This document shows positions 9,869-19,895 of a DNA stretch of 64,000 bases, piece after piece. A program made the position numbers and the translations under genes. The stretch lies in assembly GCF_002076895.1 (NCBI RefSeq), contig NZ_CP020465.1, forward strand, positions 434,001 to 498,000, given 5' to 3'. The notes under the pieces are model-generated. The model saw nothing but the letters and a program-made list of their open reading frames with translations, was not told the origin of the DNA and ran no database searches. The number at the start of each line of letters is the position of its first letter. Within the stretch, counting starts at the first letter, position 1. This DNA is from Cognaticolwellia beringensis. GTDB taxonomy: Bacteria > Pseudomonadota > Gammaproteobacteria > Enterobacterales > Alteromonadaceae.

Positions 9869-11383
9869 GTGAGTTTTTTGGCATTATTTGACAGGTACCT
9901 TTCTAGTGTTGTAGGAAGTGTTTTACGTATGTTTCTTACTATGGCTTTAGGTTTTTTATTTGCTAGTCATCTAGGACCGGTTAAGTTTGGTGATTATAGT
10001 TATTTAGTTGTAATATTTACCTCTTTGATACGCTTTGTTGATCTAAGCGTATCAAAGGCCTATTTTACTTTTCTTTCTGCAAATAACACTAATAATAAGA
10101 ATTTAGTCGAATTTATAGTTTTTGCAATTGGTCAGTTAGTGCTATTTTTGTTGGTAATAATTTTTATTCCTAATTCATATTTAATTGAATTAGGTGTAGG
10201 GGATGACCGAATTCTTCTTGCGGTGGTTGTAACTTCCTTGTTTATTCAACAGCGACTTTGGAACTTCTTTAGTTATATTATTGAATATATAAGAGCAACT
10301 TTTGTTTTCCAAAAAATATCAACAAAGATCACAATGTTACATTTTGTTGTTATATGTTTGTTGTATTATGCAGAATACCTTAATATCTTCACAATATTTC
10401 TTTCAATATTATTTAGTTGGTCATTAGGTATATTTGTTTTTTTAAGTAATAAAGTCAGAATAAATGAAATTTCAAAATGTCTGAAAGGTAATCCATACAC
10501 AAAAATAGCTGACTATAAAGAGTATTGCTTTCCACTTATACCTTACTCTATATTAGTCTTGATATATGATGTATCTGACCGCTGGTTACTGCAAAAAATA
10601 AGTACGGCTGGTGAACAAGGCTACTTTGCATTATCAAAACAAATTTCTATCGTATCATTAATCGCGACTACATCAATTTTAAATGTATTTTGGCGAGAAC
10701 TAAGTGCGAGTAAAAACGACCTCATTAAAATTAATGAACTTGCCCAAAATACAACCATAAGTTTATTTCTATTCGCGTCATTTTTATCTTGCTTTGTTAT
10801 ACCATGGTCATCTGATTTATTACTCTATTTCTTTGGGGAAGAATATCTTAAAGCTAATTTAACATTTATGATCATGATGATTTTTCCTATCCACCAAGTG
10901 GTTGGTCAAATATCAAGTGTTATACTTTTGGCTCTAGGAAAAACGAAACTACAAATGATATTAGGTATCGTTTCTATTATTTTTAATTTGTCAGTATCAA
11001 TTGCTTTGTTCTTATTCGTCGATTACCGTATACTTGATACAGTCAGTTCAGAAGTGATTGCATTTAAATTGGTGGTAATACAGTTAGTTAGCACAAATTT
11101 GTTCCTGTTTTTTTTGCGAAAGTCACATGGAATCAATGTTATAGGTTTTAGTCAGTTTACTATTCCTATTTTACTTCTTTTTATTAGCTACCTTTGCCAA
11201 ATTATAATTCAACAATTCGGAGTCAGTGGTTTCCTTTTCAATATATCTTTATGTGGATTTCTATATTTTGGAGTGTTTACTCTTCTATTAATTAAGTTTC
11301 CAAGTCTATTAGGTATATCAGTTAAACAGGAAGATTTTCTAAGGGGAATGTTAATTAAGTGTAGGAAGTTACTGTCATTTTAG
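9869..11383 (+). CDS. wzx: Wzx-type polysaccharide flippase
   Basis: Moves lipid-linked repeat units across the inner membrane. The product, about 504 residues, is almost entirely hydrophobic segments with short polar loops, consistent with the 12-14 helices of the MATE/MOP polysaccharide transport family. The N-terminal block LGPVKFGDYSYL resembles the LGPxxFGxYS signature of the family. The frame stays open upstream to a TTG at 9803 but has no ATG there; I placed the start at the GTG at 9869, which gives a short cytoplasmic N terminus. Base composition here is markedly AT-rich, as is usual for O-antigen cores. Confidence 0.85.
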   Translation: MSFLALFDRYLSSVVGSVLRMFLTMALGFLFASHLGPVKFGDYSYLVVIFTSLIRFVDLSVSKAYFTFLSANNTNNKNLVEFIVFAIGQLVLFLLVIIFIPNSYLIELGVGDDRILLAVVVTSLFIQQRLWNFFSYIIEYIRATFVFQKISTKITMLHFVVICLLYYAEYLNIFTIFLSILFSWSLGIFVFLSNKVRINEISKCLKGNPYTKIADYKEYCFPLIPYSILVLIYDVSDRWLLQKISTAGEQGYFALSKQISIVSLIATTSILNVFWRELSASKNDLIKINELAQNTTISLFLFASFLSCFVIPWSSDLLLYFFGEEYLKANLTFMIMMIFPIHQVVGQISSVILLALGKTKLQMILGIVSIIFNLSVSIALFLFVDYRILDTVSSEVIAFKLVVIQLVSTNLFLFFLRKSHGINVIGFSQFTIPILLLFISYLCQIIIQQFGVSGFLFNISLCGFLYFGVFTLLLIKFPSLLGISVKQEDFLRGMLIKCRKLLSF

Positions 11384-11432
11384 AATTATCCTGCTTCATA
11401 CTTTAATATAAATTTTTAATAACGGTAATTTA

Positions 11433-12491
11433 ATGAATAATAAATTTTGGCCCGAAAAATTAAGCGAGTATAGCTCTGGTTTATCTGATGACGAGCTTGA
11501 ATTAATGATTGATAGAACCTTTCTTAAAGGCCTCGACAATACAATTGGTTACAAAAGTATTCCTTGGTTTTTCTGGGTAACAGAGATATATAGTTTTGGG
11601 AAATGCTACCGAGAAATATTTAATTGGCCTTGGTATTTACCGATCCCTTTATATGGTGATCATGGTGTATGTTTACTCTCATATTTTGAACCACATGAAG
11701 AAAAAAATGGAGCGTCCTATCATTTTAGTTGGTTTACTAAAAGAGTTTCTTCATTAAAAAATAATGAGGGGAATAAGTCGATTATACATATAACGCACCC
11801 CTGGGTTCTTTATCGTAGAAAGAAAGAATTAAATTTAGAAGACAAGTCTGAGGGAACTATTGTTTTCTATACTCACACGAATGATGGGATTGAGTTAGAC
11901 AATTTTGATGATGATAAATATTTTAACGAGTTAAGCGCATTACCAGCAGAGTTTCATCCGATCAGGATTTGTTTACATCAACATGACATTAATAAAGGCT
12001 ATCATAAGCGATTAAGAAAATATGGTTTTCCAATTTTGACTTTTGGGCTAACAACTTCTCCATTCTTTGTTGATCGTTTTTATGATGTTCTGACAAAAAC
12101 GAAATATGCAACTTCTGCCCATGGCGGAAGTGATTTATTTTATTGCCACGAACTTGGCGTAAAGTATTTTATTTTGGGAAAAGAACCAAAGTTAACCAAT
12201 ATTGGTCATAAAGAAAAACCTTTAGGGGAACTTTATACAAGTTCATGTAATTTATATAGATCAACAGAGGATATAAAAAGAAAGTTATTTTCAGTTTCTG
12301 AGATTAATAATATTGAGTTAGATCAAGACAGAGACAAATTTGTAAGAGAGGTTTTAGGGTTGGATTTATATAACAAAGACAATGATTATTTGGATATTCG
12401 GAAAATTTTATTCAAAGAAGTTTTTTCCAAAGCACACTTGTATTTATGGGTTCTTGTTAAAAAAACAGTTCAAAAAGTATTTAAAAATTAA
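11433..12491 (+). CDS. uncharacterised polysaccharide-cluster protein, possible glycosyltransferase
   Basis: A 352-residue soluble protein I cannot assign with confidence. It lacks a signal peptide; hydrophobic stretches occur only near the C terminus (HLYLWVLVKK). The pattern SAHGGSDLFYCHELGVKYFILG at about residues 230-250 resembles the C-terminal donor-binding loop of GT-B transferases (a Gly-rich turn followed by a conserved acidic residue and a Gly), and an ITHPWVLYRRK stretch precedes it. Its place between wzx and the WbsX gene, with the same AT-rich composition, supports a role in building the repeat unit. The alternative is a phospho- or amino-transfer decoration enzyme. Confidence 0.6.
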   Translation: MNNKFWPEKLSEYSSGLSDDELELMIDRTFLKGLDNTIGYKSIPWFFWVTEIYSFGKCYREIFNWPWYLPIPLYGDHGVCLLSYFEPHEEKNGASYHFSWFTKRVSSLKNNEGNKSIIHITHPWVLYRRKKELNLEDKSEGTIVFYTHTNDGIELDNFDDDKYFNELSALPAEFHPIRICLHQHDINKGYHKRLRKYGFPILTFGLTTSPFFVDRFYDVLTKTKYATSAHGGSDLFYCHELGVKYFILGKEPKLTNIGHKEKPLGELYTSSCNLYRSTEDIKRKLFSVSEINNIELDQDRDKFVREVLGLDLYNKDNDYLDIRKILFKEVFSKAHLYLWVLVKKTVQKVFKN

Positions 12492-12525
12492 TAGAATTTA
12501 AATTTTAAAATTAGAAGAAATCATT

Positions 12526-13602
12526 ATGAAGTATATTGCATTTTATTTACCACAATTCCACGAAGAACCTCTCAATGAGGCTATTTGGGGAAAAAAGTTC
12601 ACTGACTGGACGACAAGTCAAAACTCCAAGCCTTTATATATTGGTCACAGCCAACCTAAAGTTCCTGCATTTGAGCAGTACGATTTAGATGATAAAAGTC
12701 AAACAATAAGGGAGCAAGTAATTAAAGCTAAAGAAATCGGTATAGATGCGTTTAGTTTTTATTTTTATTCTTTTGATGAGCGAACCACTGCGCTTAGGAA
12801 ACCAGTTAAAGACTTTTTACATTCAGATATAGATTTCCCTTTTATTCTTACGTGGGCTAATCACTCATGGACTAAGGCTTGGGTCGGAGATCATAAAACA
12901 GTAATTGCAGAGCAAAAATTTGATAATGACCAAGTAGATGTTTTTATAAAAGATAGCTTAGAGTATTTATTAGATAGTAGGTATGAGACCATTGATGGTA
13001 GACCAGTTATATGTATATTAAACATAGAGAATTTAGATGTTAGTTATCTTAAGAAAACACTTGGTCAAGAAATAAACAAAGTAAAAGGTGTTTATATTGA
13101 GCCGTATATCGTGACAACATATTCAGAGAAAAATAACGTTACAGGTGTAGATCTCTTTATTGGGTGGCCACCTGGGGATGTTGGCTTACTTGGTATGCAA
13201 AAACTACCAAAGATTAAAAGAGTACTAAGGGGAACCCTATCCTCAATTGAGTCTTCATTTGTTTTTAAACATTTAAACCGAGGTTGTGAAAGGTTACTCC
13301 TGAGAAAACAGCAGTCTCTAGCTACTAACAATACTGATAACAATATATTTTTCTCACAAACTATATTAACAGGCTGGGATAATTCACCTAGATATTCATA
13401 TAAAGCTTATGAAGTGATGCCCTGTAAAGAAGATCATTATATAAAGCATGTAAGCGATATCATGATTAGTAACAAAGGTCGAAATGTACCTTTTACTTTT
13501 ATAAAGGCTTGGAACGAATGGGCTGAAGGTAATGTAATGGAAAAGTCTTTAAATGGAGTTGATTATGGGGAATTGATAAGGAAATGTATATCAGATGACT
13601 AA
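12526..13602 (+). CDS. WbsX-type protein (GH99-like domain) of polysaccharide synthesis
   Basis: Member of the WbsX family found in O-antigen and capsule clusters, a TIM-barrel related to glycoside hydrolase family 99 and usually listed as a putative transferase. Family signatures seen: the N-terminal FYLPQFHEEPLNEAIWG, then KFTDWTTSQNSKPLYIGHSQPK, the central FPFILTWANHSWT and the C-terminal FTFIKAWNEWAEG. At 358 residues it is a single full domain. It ends 8 bases inside the start of the polymerase gene (ATGACTAA), so the two are translationally coupled. Biochemical activity of this family is poorly known. Confidence 0.8.
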   Translation: MKYIAFYLPQFHEEPLNEAIWGKKFTDWTTSQNSKPLYIGHSQPKVPAFEQYDLDDKSQTIREQVIKAKEIGIDAFSFYFYSFDERTTALRKPVKDFLHSDIDFPFILTWANHSWTKAWVGDHKTVIAEQKFDNDQVDVFIKDSLEYLLDSRYETIDGRPVICILNIENLDVSYLKKTLGQEINKVKGVYIEPYIVTTYSEKNNVTGVDLFIGWPPGDVGLLGMQKLPKIKRVLRGTLSSIESSFVFKHLNRGCERLLLRKQQSLATNNTDNNIFFSQTILTGWDNSPRYSYKAYEVMPCKEDHYIKHVSDIMISNKGRNVPFTFIKAWNEWAEGNVMEKSLNGVDYGELIRKCISDD

Positions 13603-14755
13603 CAGAACGCTTAACAATATCTGTGTGGTATTGTTAATGTTATCTCTAATATCTGCTCTTCAATACCAACAACAGTTCTTATTGTATGATGTATTAGGTG
13701 GTGGAGTAATTGGCATTGTTCTTATATTCTTATTAGCTTCTATTGGCTTAGCATTATTTTCTAATTTTATTAATAGTAAAGATATTTTTCAAATTTTAAT
13801 TGTTGTTATTGTTTTTATGCTACCGGTGTTTTTTAACTCAATAATGTATATTGATAGGGTTCCTTTAGGTGTCGTCGTTGGCACTTTATCATCTATATTT
13901 CATGCTAAAATAATATGTAGTGAAAAAAAATATAACGATAAATTACTATTATTACCTTTTGTTTTTTATAGTGCGTATGTAATATCCCGGCTTTTAATAG
14001 ATCCTAACCCAAATGAGGTATTTATTAACTCTAAAAATTGGATATCCTTTTTTTTAGTGTTGACAGTTTTCCCTTATTACTGTAGTAGGTTTGTTGCGAA
14101 GGGGAGTGTTTCATATATACCTGCCTTTATATTGTTAATTTTATCGTTATATTCGTTATCACGCGCAGGAATAATTGCCTCGTTATTGGTATTATCAGCA
14201 ATTGTTATTTATAAAAAATATCCCAAGATTATAATTATAATCATCGTAGCTGTGTTTTTCTTACTCCTTAGCTCTTTATTCATCTATTTCAGAGAGTTTA
14301 TTTTCTCTAACGAGCTTTCGGCTATGAATCGTTTTAGTGTTGACGGTTTTTTTAAAGATGCTAGAAGTACCATATTTAAAGAATATGTGGACGCCTTAGG
14401 TGCTTTTAATTTTATTTTTGGTTTTGAGCAAAGGGAAATGTATTTTGAAATAATACAGTCTACTAACCCTCATAATTCTTTTTTGAAAGCAATAATAGGG
14501 GGAGGTGTTTTTTTTCTATGTCTTATTGTATATTGCGCTCTCATAAGCATATTTATTTTTAGAAAAGAAATACCTATATTATTGCTTATTTTAGCTTGTG
14601 CTTTTAGAATTTCAACAGATGCTGGTTCACTTATTACCTTTAATGATTCATTTCTATTTATCGGTCTTTTGTTTGCTCACTTTCATAAACAAAAAACGCA
14701 TTTTACTCAAATAAACTTCGAGTCAACCCCCCTTGCGTTGACTCGAAGTTTATAA
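13595..14755 (+). CDS. wzy: Wzy-type O-antigen polymerase
   Basis: A 386-residue polytopic membrane protein with roughly ten hydrophobic segments and a larger extracytoplasmic region near residues 225-290, ending in the NPHNSFLKAIIGGG block typical of the O-antigen ligase/polymerase (Wzy_C) superfamily; a second family feature is SLSRAGIIAS. It polymerises lipid-linked repeat units in the periplasm. The start overlaps the WbsX gene by 8 bases. Its last codons and stop lie inside a 17-base perfect inverted repeat (14711-14753). A ligase (WaaL) cannot be fully excluded, but cluster position favours Wzy. Confidence 0.82.
   Translation: MTNRTLNNICVVLLMLSLISALQYQQQFLLYDVLGGGVIGIVLIFLLASIGLALFSNFINSKDIFQILIVVIVFMLPVFFNSIMYIDRVPLGVVVGTLSSIFHAKIICSEKKYNDKLLLLPFVFYSAYVISRLLIDPNPNEVFINSKNWISFFLVLTVFPYYCSRFVAKGSVSYIPAFILLILSLYSLSRAGIIASLLVLSAIVIYKKYPKIIIIIIVAVFFLLLSSLFIYFREFIFSNELSAMNRFSVDGFFKDARSTIFKEYVDALGAFNFIFGFEQREMYFEIIQSTNPHNSFLKAIIGGGVFFLCLIVYCALISIFIFRKEIPILLLILACAFRISTDAGSLITFNDSFLFIGLLFAHFHKQKTHFTQINFESTPLALTRSL
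14711..14753. repeat. 17-base perfect inverted repeat over the wzy 3' end
   Basis: Arms 14711-14727 (ATAAACTTCGAGTCAAC) and 14737-14753 are exact reverse complements around a 9-base C-rich loop. The hairpin covers the last wzy codons and part of its TAA stop. There is no clear T run after it, so it is not a standard intrinsic terminator; transcript end stabilisation, attenuation or a protein site are possible. Confidence 0.75.
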
Positions 14756-14774
14756 TTATTAAGGAACCTTTTAG

Positions 14775-15683
14775 ATGTTAGCAGACGTTATTATATTTGG
14801 TTTTAATCGTTCAGATTTAATTGAACAACTCCTGTCCAACCTAGTTAAATGTACTTTAGCTAATGAATCTAATGTTCACATATTTATTGATGGCCCGAGA
14901 AATACTTCAGATGAAAATGAACGTGATAAAATAAGAGCTTTTCTTGAAAGAACGAACTTTCCATTCAAGTCTACTAACATTAACTATTCACCTGTAAATA
15001 AAGGGTTAGCTAAATCTCTTACTGAAGGTATTAGCAGTGTTTTTTTGAATACCGATAAGGTTATTGTACTTGAGGATGATTTAATTATTGCCTCAGATTT
15101 TCTTCTTTATATGAACAAGTCTTTAGATTTTTATGATGAGAATAAACGTGTAGGCTCAATTTCTGGTTATTCAATAAATATCAACTACCCCACAGAGAAA
15201 GATAATTTTTTTCACCCTCGCCCATGCTCATGGGGATGGGCAACTTGGAAAGACAGATGGCAAGAGTGTGATTGGAATTATGATGTTGGTGGTGTAATCG
15301 GTAGGTTGCTTTTATGGATAAAAACAAGAAAGGCAGGCCAGGATGTATACAGGATGTATCGTCATAATGAGTTAGGTAAAATTAATAGTTGGGCTATTTT
15401 ATGGACCATCTCGAACATTAATAGTAACCTACTTACTTCATACCCAACTAAATCTAGAGTGATAAACTCTGGTTTTAATGAAAATGCGACACATTGTAAA
15501 TCAGATAACCCATTCCCATCTAAACTTTATAGTGAAACTTCAGTTAAATTAGATTTTTGCAACAAAACTAAGCTTGACCCCAAAATATTAAAAAAATATA
15601 ATTTCTATTTTAGCAATATATACAAAGTTTTATTTAGGCTCAAACTTCCGCCTTTTTTGAGTAAACTAATTAATTATCCTTAG
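14775..15683 (+). CDS. GT-A glycosyltransferase, GNT-I/family 2-like
   Basis: A 302-residue cytoplasmic transferase. Seen: N-terminal IIFGFNRSDLIEQLL, VHIFIDGPRN, and the metal-binding VIVLEDDLIIASDFLLYM near residue 95, followed by the PCSWGWATWKDRW block that is common in polysaccharide-cluster transferases of this type. AAGGA precedes the ATG by about 10 bases. It transfers an unknown sugar to the growing repeat unit. Located between wzy and a GT4 gene; a possible weak terminator hairpin lies in the 150-base gap after it. Confidence 0.8.
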   Translation: MLADVIIFGFNRSDLIEQLLSNLVKCTLANESNVHIFIDGPRNTSDENERDKIRAFLERTNFPFKSTNINYSPVNKGLAKSLTEGISSVFLNTDKVIVLEDDLIIASDFLLYMNKSLDFYDENKRVGSISGYSININYPTEKDNFFHPRPCSWGWATWKDRWQECDWNYDVGGVIGRLLLWIKTRKAGQDVYRMYRHNELGKINSWAILWTISNINSNLLTSYPTKSRVINSGFNENATHCKSDNPFPSKLYSETSVKLDFCNKTKLDPKILKKYNFYFSNIYKVLFRLKLPPFLSKLINYP

Positions 15684-15768
15684 TTTCTTATAGCTCAGAT
15701 TTATTCAAGTTTCTTTATATACTGTTCTTTTAACTCGTATTATCTTAAAATAAAAATCTGTTCATTAT

Positions 15769-15798
15769 ATAGCACTTAATAGATTGTGCTATTTTATT
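15769..15798 (+). terminator. possible weak intrinsic terminator
   Basis: ATAGCAC (15769-15775) and GTGCTAT (15786-15792) form a 7-pair stem with a 10-base loop, followed by TTTATT. The stem is short and AT-rich; it may give partial termination inside the polysaccharide cluster. Confidence 0.35.
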
Positions 15799-15833
15799 AA
15801 GTTAACGTATTTATTTGTATCACAAGGTTCTTA

Positions 15834-16940
15834 ATGAAAAAACTACTGTGTATATTACACCGTTCACCACCCATGCATGGTGCAGCCAAAGTCGGTGATT
15901 TTATAGAAGCAAGTGAAAAGTTGAAATCAAATTATGATTGTAAATTTATCACAATAAAATCATCTGACAGCATCGCTGATATTGGTAATTTAAGTTTTAA
16001 GAAGATTTATTACATTATCGAATTATATTTTAAGGTGTTTATTGCGTTATTACTGTTTAGACCTGATAAAATATATTTTACTGCGTCAGTGAAAGGTTTG
16101 GCGTTTTACCGGGATCTTTTATTATCTTCATTGTGGAAGTTGTATCACTTAATGACAGCTGTTGATATCTATTATCATTATCATACAAAGGGGGTTGATG
16201 AATTTGTCTCTAGTTGCGATAGAAACTTAAAATTAACAAATTATTTTCTCAAGGGGGCTAATCTTATTCTATTAACCCCGATGCTAAAGAGTGATTTTGA
16301 TAAGACCGATTCTTTTAATAACATATTCTTTTTGCCAAATGGAGTAGGGAACCCTTTTGATGACACAGAATTTGAAACTTTTTTACAGGATAAATTTAGC
16401 AAAACACGAGGCCTAAATTTTTTGTATTTGTCTAATATGATAAAATCGAAAGGATATAATCACGTACTGGAGTTAGCAAAAACAATGAAATCACAGCCCG
16501 TCCAGTTTCATTTTGCTGGTGGTTGGCAAAGCCAGAAAGAGGAAGAGCTATTTACTGACTTTATTGATGAAAATAATCTTTCTGCTAATGTTGTTTTTCA
16601 TGGTTTTGTTAATGGTTCAGAAAAAGAAGAGCTGTTAAGGCTGGCAGATTTATTAATTTTTCCTACACGATATAAGTCTGAATCATTTGGGTTGGTTATC
16701 ATTGAAGCTTTTTCTTATGGTGTTCCTGTTCTCGCTACGGATGAAGGTTCAATACCTTATATTATAGATAATAAATGTGGTGTGATTATTGACAACACGG
16801 ATAAGCTATTTGGAGGTTTAGAACAGGCGAAATCTAACCTACTTAATAAAGAAACAGCTGAGTATTGTCGACAGCGTTATTTAAATAACTTTAGTTTAGA
16901 GCAATTTGAAATTAATTTAGTTGAGGTTTTCAATAACTAA
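15834..16940 (+). CDS. family 4 glycosyltransferase
   Basis: A 368-residue GT-B retaining transferase (Glycos_transf_1). The C-terminal half shows LYLSNMIKSKGYNHVLELA (start of the donor domain), FHFAGGW, FHGFVNG, and the nucleotide-sugar signature ESFGLVIIEAFSYGVPVLATD, in which the two Glu residues are the E-x7-E pair. The N-terminal acceptor domain begins KKLLCILHRSPPMHGA. It probably adds one sugar of the repeat unit at the membrane. The following WecG/TagA-type gene starts 1 base after its stop. Confidence 0.88.
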   Translation: MKKLLCILHRSPPMHGAAKVGDFIEASEKLKSNYDCKFITIKSSDSIADIGNLSFKKIYYIIELYFKVFIALLLFRPDKIYFTASVKGLAFYRDLLLSSLWKLYHLMTAVDIYYHYHTKGVDEFVSSCDRNLKLTNYFLKGANLILLTPMLKSDFDKTDSFNNIFFLPNGVGNPFDDTEFETFLQDKFSKTRGLNFLYLSNMIKSKGYNHVLELAKTMKSQPVQFHFAGGWQSQKEEELFTDFIDENNLSANVVFHGFVNGSEKEELLRLADLLIFPTRYKSESFGLVIIEAFSYGVPVLATDEGSIPYIIDNKCGVIIDNTDKLFGGLEQAKSNLLNKETAEYCRQRYLNNFSLEQFEINLVEVFNN

Positions 16941-16941
16941 A

Positions 16942-17679
16942 ATGTATAAAACAATAAACTTAATGGGGTATGATGTTTTTAACGATGACATATCATTGAT
17001 TGATATAGGAAAATCACAAGGGTTAATAGTAAATACTATTAACCCTCATTCCTACGTAACAGCAAAATCAGATACCTTATTTAAAGAGGCTTTACTGTCA
17101 TCTGATACTCTTATTGCTGATGGGAGCGGTATTGTACTAGCGGCTCAAAAAATTCATAATATATCTATGAAAAAAATTGCAGGAGCTGATTTACACCACT
17201 ATTTATTATTAGAATTAAATAAAACCAATGGTACTGTATTTTATATGGGGGCAGCGCCTAGTACTTTAGTTAAAATCCATGAAAAAACCTCAGTTGAATT
17301 TCCTAATATTACCGTAGAGTCATATTCACCACCTTTCAAATCCGACTTTTCTACTGTTGATAACGAAATAATTATTAATAAAATAAATACGTTCAATCCA
17401 GATGTTTTGTTTATTGGTATGACAGCACCTAAACAAGAAAAATGGCTTTATCAACATAAAGGCAAGCTAAATTTTAAGGTGGCATCTTCTATTGGAGCTG
17501 TTTTTGATTTTTATGCTGGTACCGTTGATAGGCCCTCACCGTTTTGGATAAAAATACATTTAGAGTGGTTACCAAGATTATTGAAAGAGCCTAGGCGACT
17601 ATGGCGAAGGAACTTCATTTCAACGCCTATTTTTTTATTTGATATGTTCCTTTATAAATTTGGCTATAAAAAAAATTAA
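16942..17679 (+). CDS. WecG/TagA/CpsF family glycosyltransferase (GT26)
   Basis: GT26 enzymes add a sugar to a polyprenyl-diphosphate-linked acceptor at the membrane. The product is 245 residues from the ATG at 16942, 1 base after the upstream stop; an in-frame TTG at 16921 would lie inside that gene. Family blocks seen: [59 protein letters not shown] and the C-terminal [15 protein letters not shown]. Which sugar is moved (for example ManNAcA or a hexose) cannot be told; the neighbouring ugd makes a uronic acid donor plausible. Confidence 0.88.
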   Translation: MYKTINLMGYDVFNDDISLIDIGKSQGLIVNTINPHSYVTAKSDTLFKEALLSSDTLIADGSGIVLAAQKIHNISMKKIAGADLHHYLLLELNKTNGTVFYMGAAPSTLVKIHEKTSVEFPNITVESYSPPFKSDFSTVDNEIIINKINTFNPDVLFIGMTAPKQEKWLYQHKGKLNFKVASSIGAVFDFYAGTVDRPSPFWIKIHLEWLPRLLKEPRRLWRRNFISTPIFLFDMFLYKFGYKKN

Positions 17680-17701
17680 CTCAAACTACTGGTCCACTAA
17701 A

Positions 17702-18868
17702 ATGAAGATTACAATTGTTGGAACTGGCTACGTTGGCCTATCAAATGCTGTATTACTAGGACAAAACAATGAAGTTATCGCACTTGATATAGATGAAGAA
17801 CGGGTTTCGTTAATTAATATTAAACAATCGACAGTTGCTGATGCTGAAATTGAATATTATTTATCGAATCGGCATTTAAACCTAAAAGCTACTTTAGATA
17901 AAGTGGAAGCTTACATAGAAGCGGATTATATAGTCATAGCAACACCTACTGATTATGATCCTGAAACAAATTATTTTAATACTTCTTCTGTAGAAGCTGT
18001 TATTAAAGATGTAATGGATATTAACCCTTCAGCCGTAATGGTTATAAAATCTACTGTGCCTGTAGGTTATACTGAAAGTATTAAAGCTAAGTTAAATTCT
18101 AATAATATCATTTTTTCTCCTGAGTTCCTTCGTGAAGGTAAGGCGCTTTATGATAACTTATATCCTTCAAGAATAATTCTAGGTGAACAGTCAGAACGAG
18201 CTAAAGTCTTTGCTAATCTATTAGCTGAAGGCGCAATAAAAAAAAATATTGAGATATTGTTTACAAATTCAACAGAAGCAGAAGCAGTTAAACTTTTTTC
18301 AAATACATATTTAGCGATGCGAGTGGCTTATTTTAATGAGTTAGATACCTACGCTGAAACTCATGGTTTAGATAGTAAACATATTATCGAAGGGGTTGGT
18401 CTAGATCCTCGTATTGGTGTCCATTATAATAATCCTTCTTTTGGTTATGGTGGTTATTGCTTACCAAAAGATACCAAACAGTTACGTGCAAATTATAAAG
18501 ATGTGCCTAATTCACTTATCAGCGCTATTGTCGATGCCAATACTACCCGTAAAGATCATGTTGCAGCGTCTATTGTTAAGCGTAATCCAAAAATTGTTGG
18601 GGTGTATCGTTTAATAATGAAAAGTGGTTCTGATAACTTTAGAGCATCGAGTATTCAAGGAATTATGAAGCGTATTAAAGCTAAAGGCATTGAAGTTGTT
18701 GTTTATGAACCTGAGCTTAATGAGTCTGAGTTTTTTCATTCTCGGGTGATTTCCAGTTTAGATGAGTTTAAAAATATGTCTGACGTTATAGTTTCTAATC
18801 GTATGGCAGATGATATAAGTGATGTGGCTGATAAGGTTTATACTCGAGATCTGTTTGGCAGTGATTAG
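17702..18868 (+). CDS. ugd: UDP-glucose 6-dehydrogenase
   Basis: Oxidises UDP-glucose twice with NAD to UDP-glucuronate. The product is 388 residues from the ATG at 17702, the same length as the short enterobacterial Ugd; an upstream frame opening at 17639 would lie in the previous gene. Seen: Rossmann motif [13 protein letters not shown] near residue 7, the TVPVGYT segment, [15 protein letters not shown], and the catalytic cysteine in [17 protein letters not shown]-glucose comes from galU further downstream. A glucuronate or derived sugar is therefore likely in the polysaccharide. Confidence 0.95.
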   Translation: MKITIVGTGYVGLSNAVLLGQNNEVIALDIDEERVSLINIKQSTVADAEIEYYLSNRHLNLKATLDKVEAYIEADYIVIATPTDYDPETNYFNTSSVEAVIKDVMDINPSAVMVIKSTVPVGYTESIKAKLNSNNIIFSPEFLREGKALYDNLYPSRIILGEQSERAKVFANLLAEGAIKKNIEILFTNSTEAEAVKLFSNTYLAMRVAYFNELDTYAETHGLDSKHIIEGVGLDPRIGVHYNNPSFGYGGYCLPKDTKQLRANYKDVPNSLISAIVDANTTRKDHVAASIVKRNPKIVGVYRLIMKSGSDNFRASSIQGIMKRIKAKGIEVVVYEPELNESEFFHSRVISSLDEFKNMSDVIVSNRMADDISDVADKVYTRDLFGSD

Positions 18869-18917
18869 TTGTACTTAATTATTCGAATCTAAAATTATTA
18901 TAAGGTAGATTATATAA

Positions 18918-19796
18918 ATGAGAAAAGGAATTATTTTAGCAGGCGGTAGTGGAACTCGCCTCTACCCATTAACTAAAGTTGTTAGTAAGCAACTAATGCC
19001 TGTTTACGATAAACCTATGGTTTATTATCCTCTTGCAACATTGATGCAAGCGGGCATTCAAGAAATTCTCGTGATTTCTACACCAGACGAAATTCACCGC
19101 TTTGAGAATCTGTTAGGTGATGGCAGTAATTTTGGTATTTCCATCTCTTACAAAGAACAAACTAGCCCTGATGGGTTAGCGCAAGCTTTTATATTAGCTG
19201 AAGATTTTTTAGCGGGCAGTTCAGCGGTACTAGTACTTGGCGATAATATGTTTTACGGGCATGATTTAACCAAGTCGTTGCAAAATGCTAATGCTCAACA
19301 ATTTGGTGGAACCGTTTTTGGTTATCATGTGTCGAATCCTCGCTCTTATGGCGTAGTTGAATTCGATCATGCAGGTACAGCTATTTCCATTGAAGAAAAA
19401 CCCAAAGAACCAAAATCTAATTACGCAGTGCCAGGTTTGTATTTTTTTGATAAAAGCGTGGTTGAATACGCAAAAAATGTTAAGCCATCGGCTCGTGGTG
19501 AATTAGAAATTACAGATGTAATTGACCAATATTTAAAAGCAGGTGAATTAAAAGTTGAGATTATGGGCCGTGGTACTGCCTGGCTTGATACTGGAACTCA
19601 TGATGATTTACTAGCGGCTGCCAATTTCATTTCTACTATAGAGAAACGACAAGGATTAAAAGTTAATTGTCCTGAAGAAGTGGCTTTTCGTAATGGTTGG
19701 TTAAGTGCTGATAACTTACGTGAAATTGCTCAGCCGCTTCGTAAAAGTGGTTATGGTGAGTATTTGTTGAAGTTAATTGATGAACGAGTTTTTTAG
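18918..19796 (+). CDS. rmlA: glucose-1-phosphate thymidylyltransferase
   Basis: First enzyme of dTDP-L-rhamnose synthesis, joining glucose-1-phosphate and dTTP. The 292 residues match RmlA. Seen: N-terminal [22 protein letters not shown] nucleotide-binding loop, the LGDNMFYG magnesium segment near residue 110, [13 protein letters not shown] and [11 protein letters not shown]. It heads the rml set A-C-D-B, an order different from the common B-D-A-C. About 200 bases of repeat-rich DNA separate it from rmlC. Confidence 0.96.
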   Translation: MRKGIILAGGSGTRLYPLTKVVSKQLMPVYDKPMVYYPLATLMQAGIQEILVISTPDEIHRFENLLGDGSNFGISISYKEQTSPDGLAQAFILAEDFLAGSSAVLVLGDNMFYGHDLTKSLQNANAQQFGGTVFGYHVSNPRSYGVVEFDHAGTAISIEEKPKEPKSNYAVPGLYFFDKSVVEYAKNVKPSARGELEITDVIDQYLKAGELKVEIMGRGTAWLDTGTHDDLLAAANFISTIEKRQGLKVNCPEEVAFRNGWLSADNLREIAQPLRKSGYGEYLLKLIDERVF

Positions 19797-19807
19797 GTGC
19801 TTGCTTT

Positions 19808-19895
19808 ACAGGGAGGACAGAAGGAGAAGTGAAAGAGGTTTTTAATAAAAGAGCTTTTGGTTTTTCTTTTATCTCCTTTTTTTTTTTATCTCCTT
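19808..19895. repeat. solitary degenerate copy of the 39-40 kb nested palindrome
   Basis: The left arm ACAGGGAG (19808-19815), 8 bases, GAGAA (19824-19828), 5 bases, AGAGGTT reproduces the block spacing of the large array after putP. The right arm TATCTCC then a T run then CTCCTTGT is shorter than in the array. It lies directly before a GTAGG-type palindrome pair. Confidence 0.5.

Noticed and set aside
18939..18950. ops-like GGCGGTAG (RfaH element)
   Set aside because: It falls inside the conserved rmlA codons for the glycine-rich loop, not in an operon leader.
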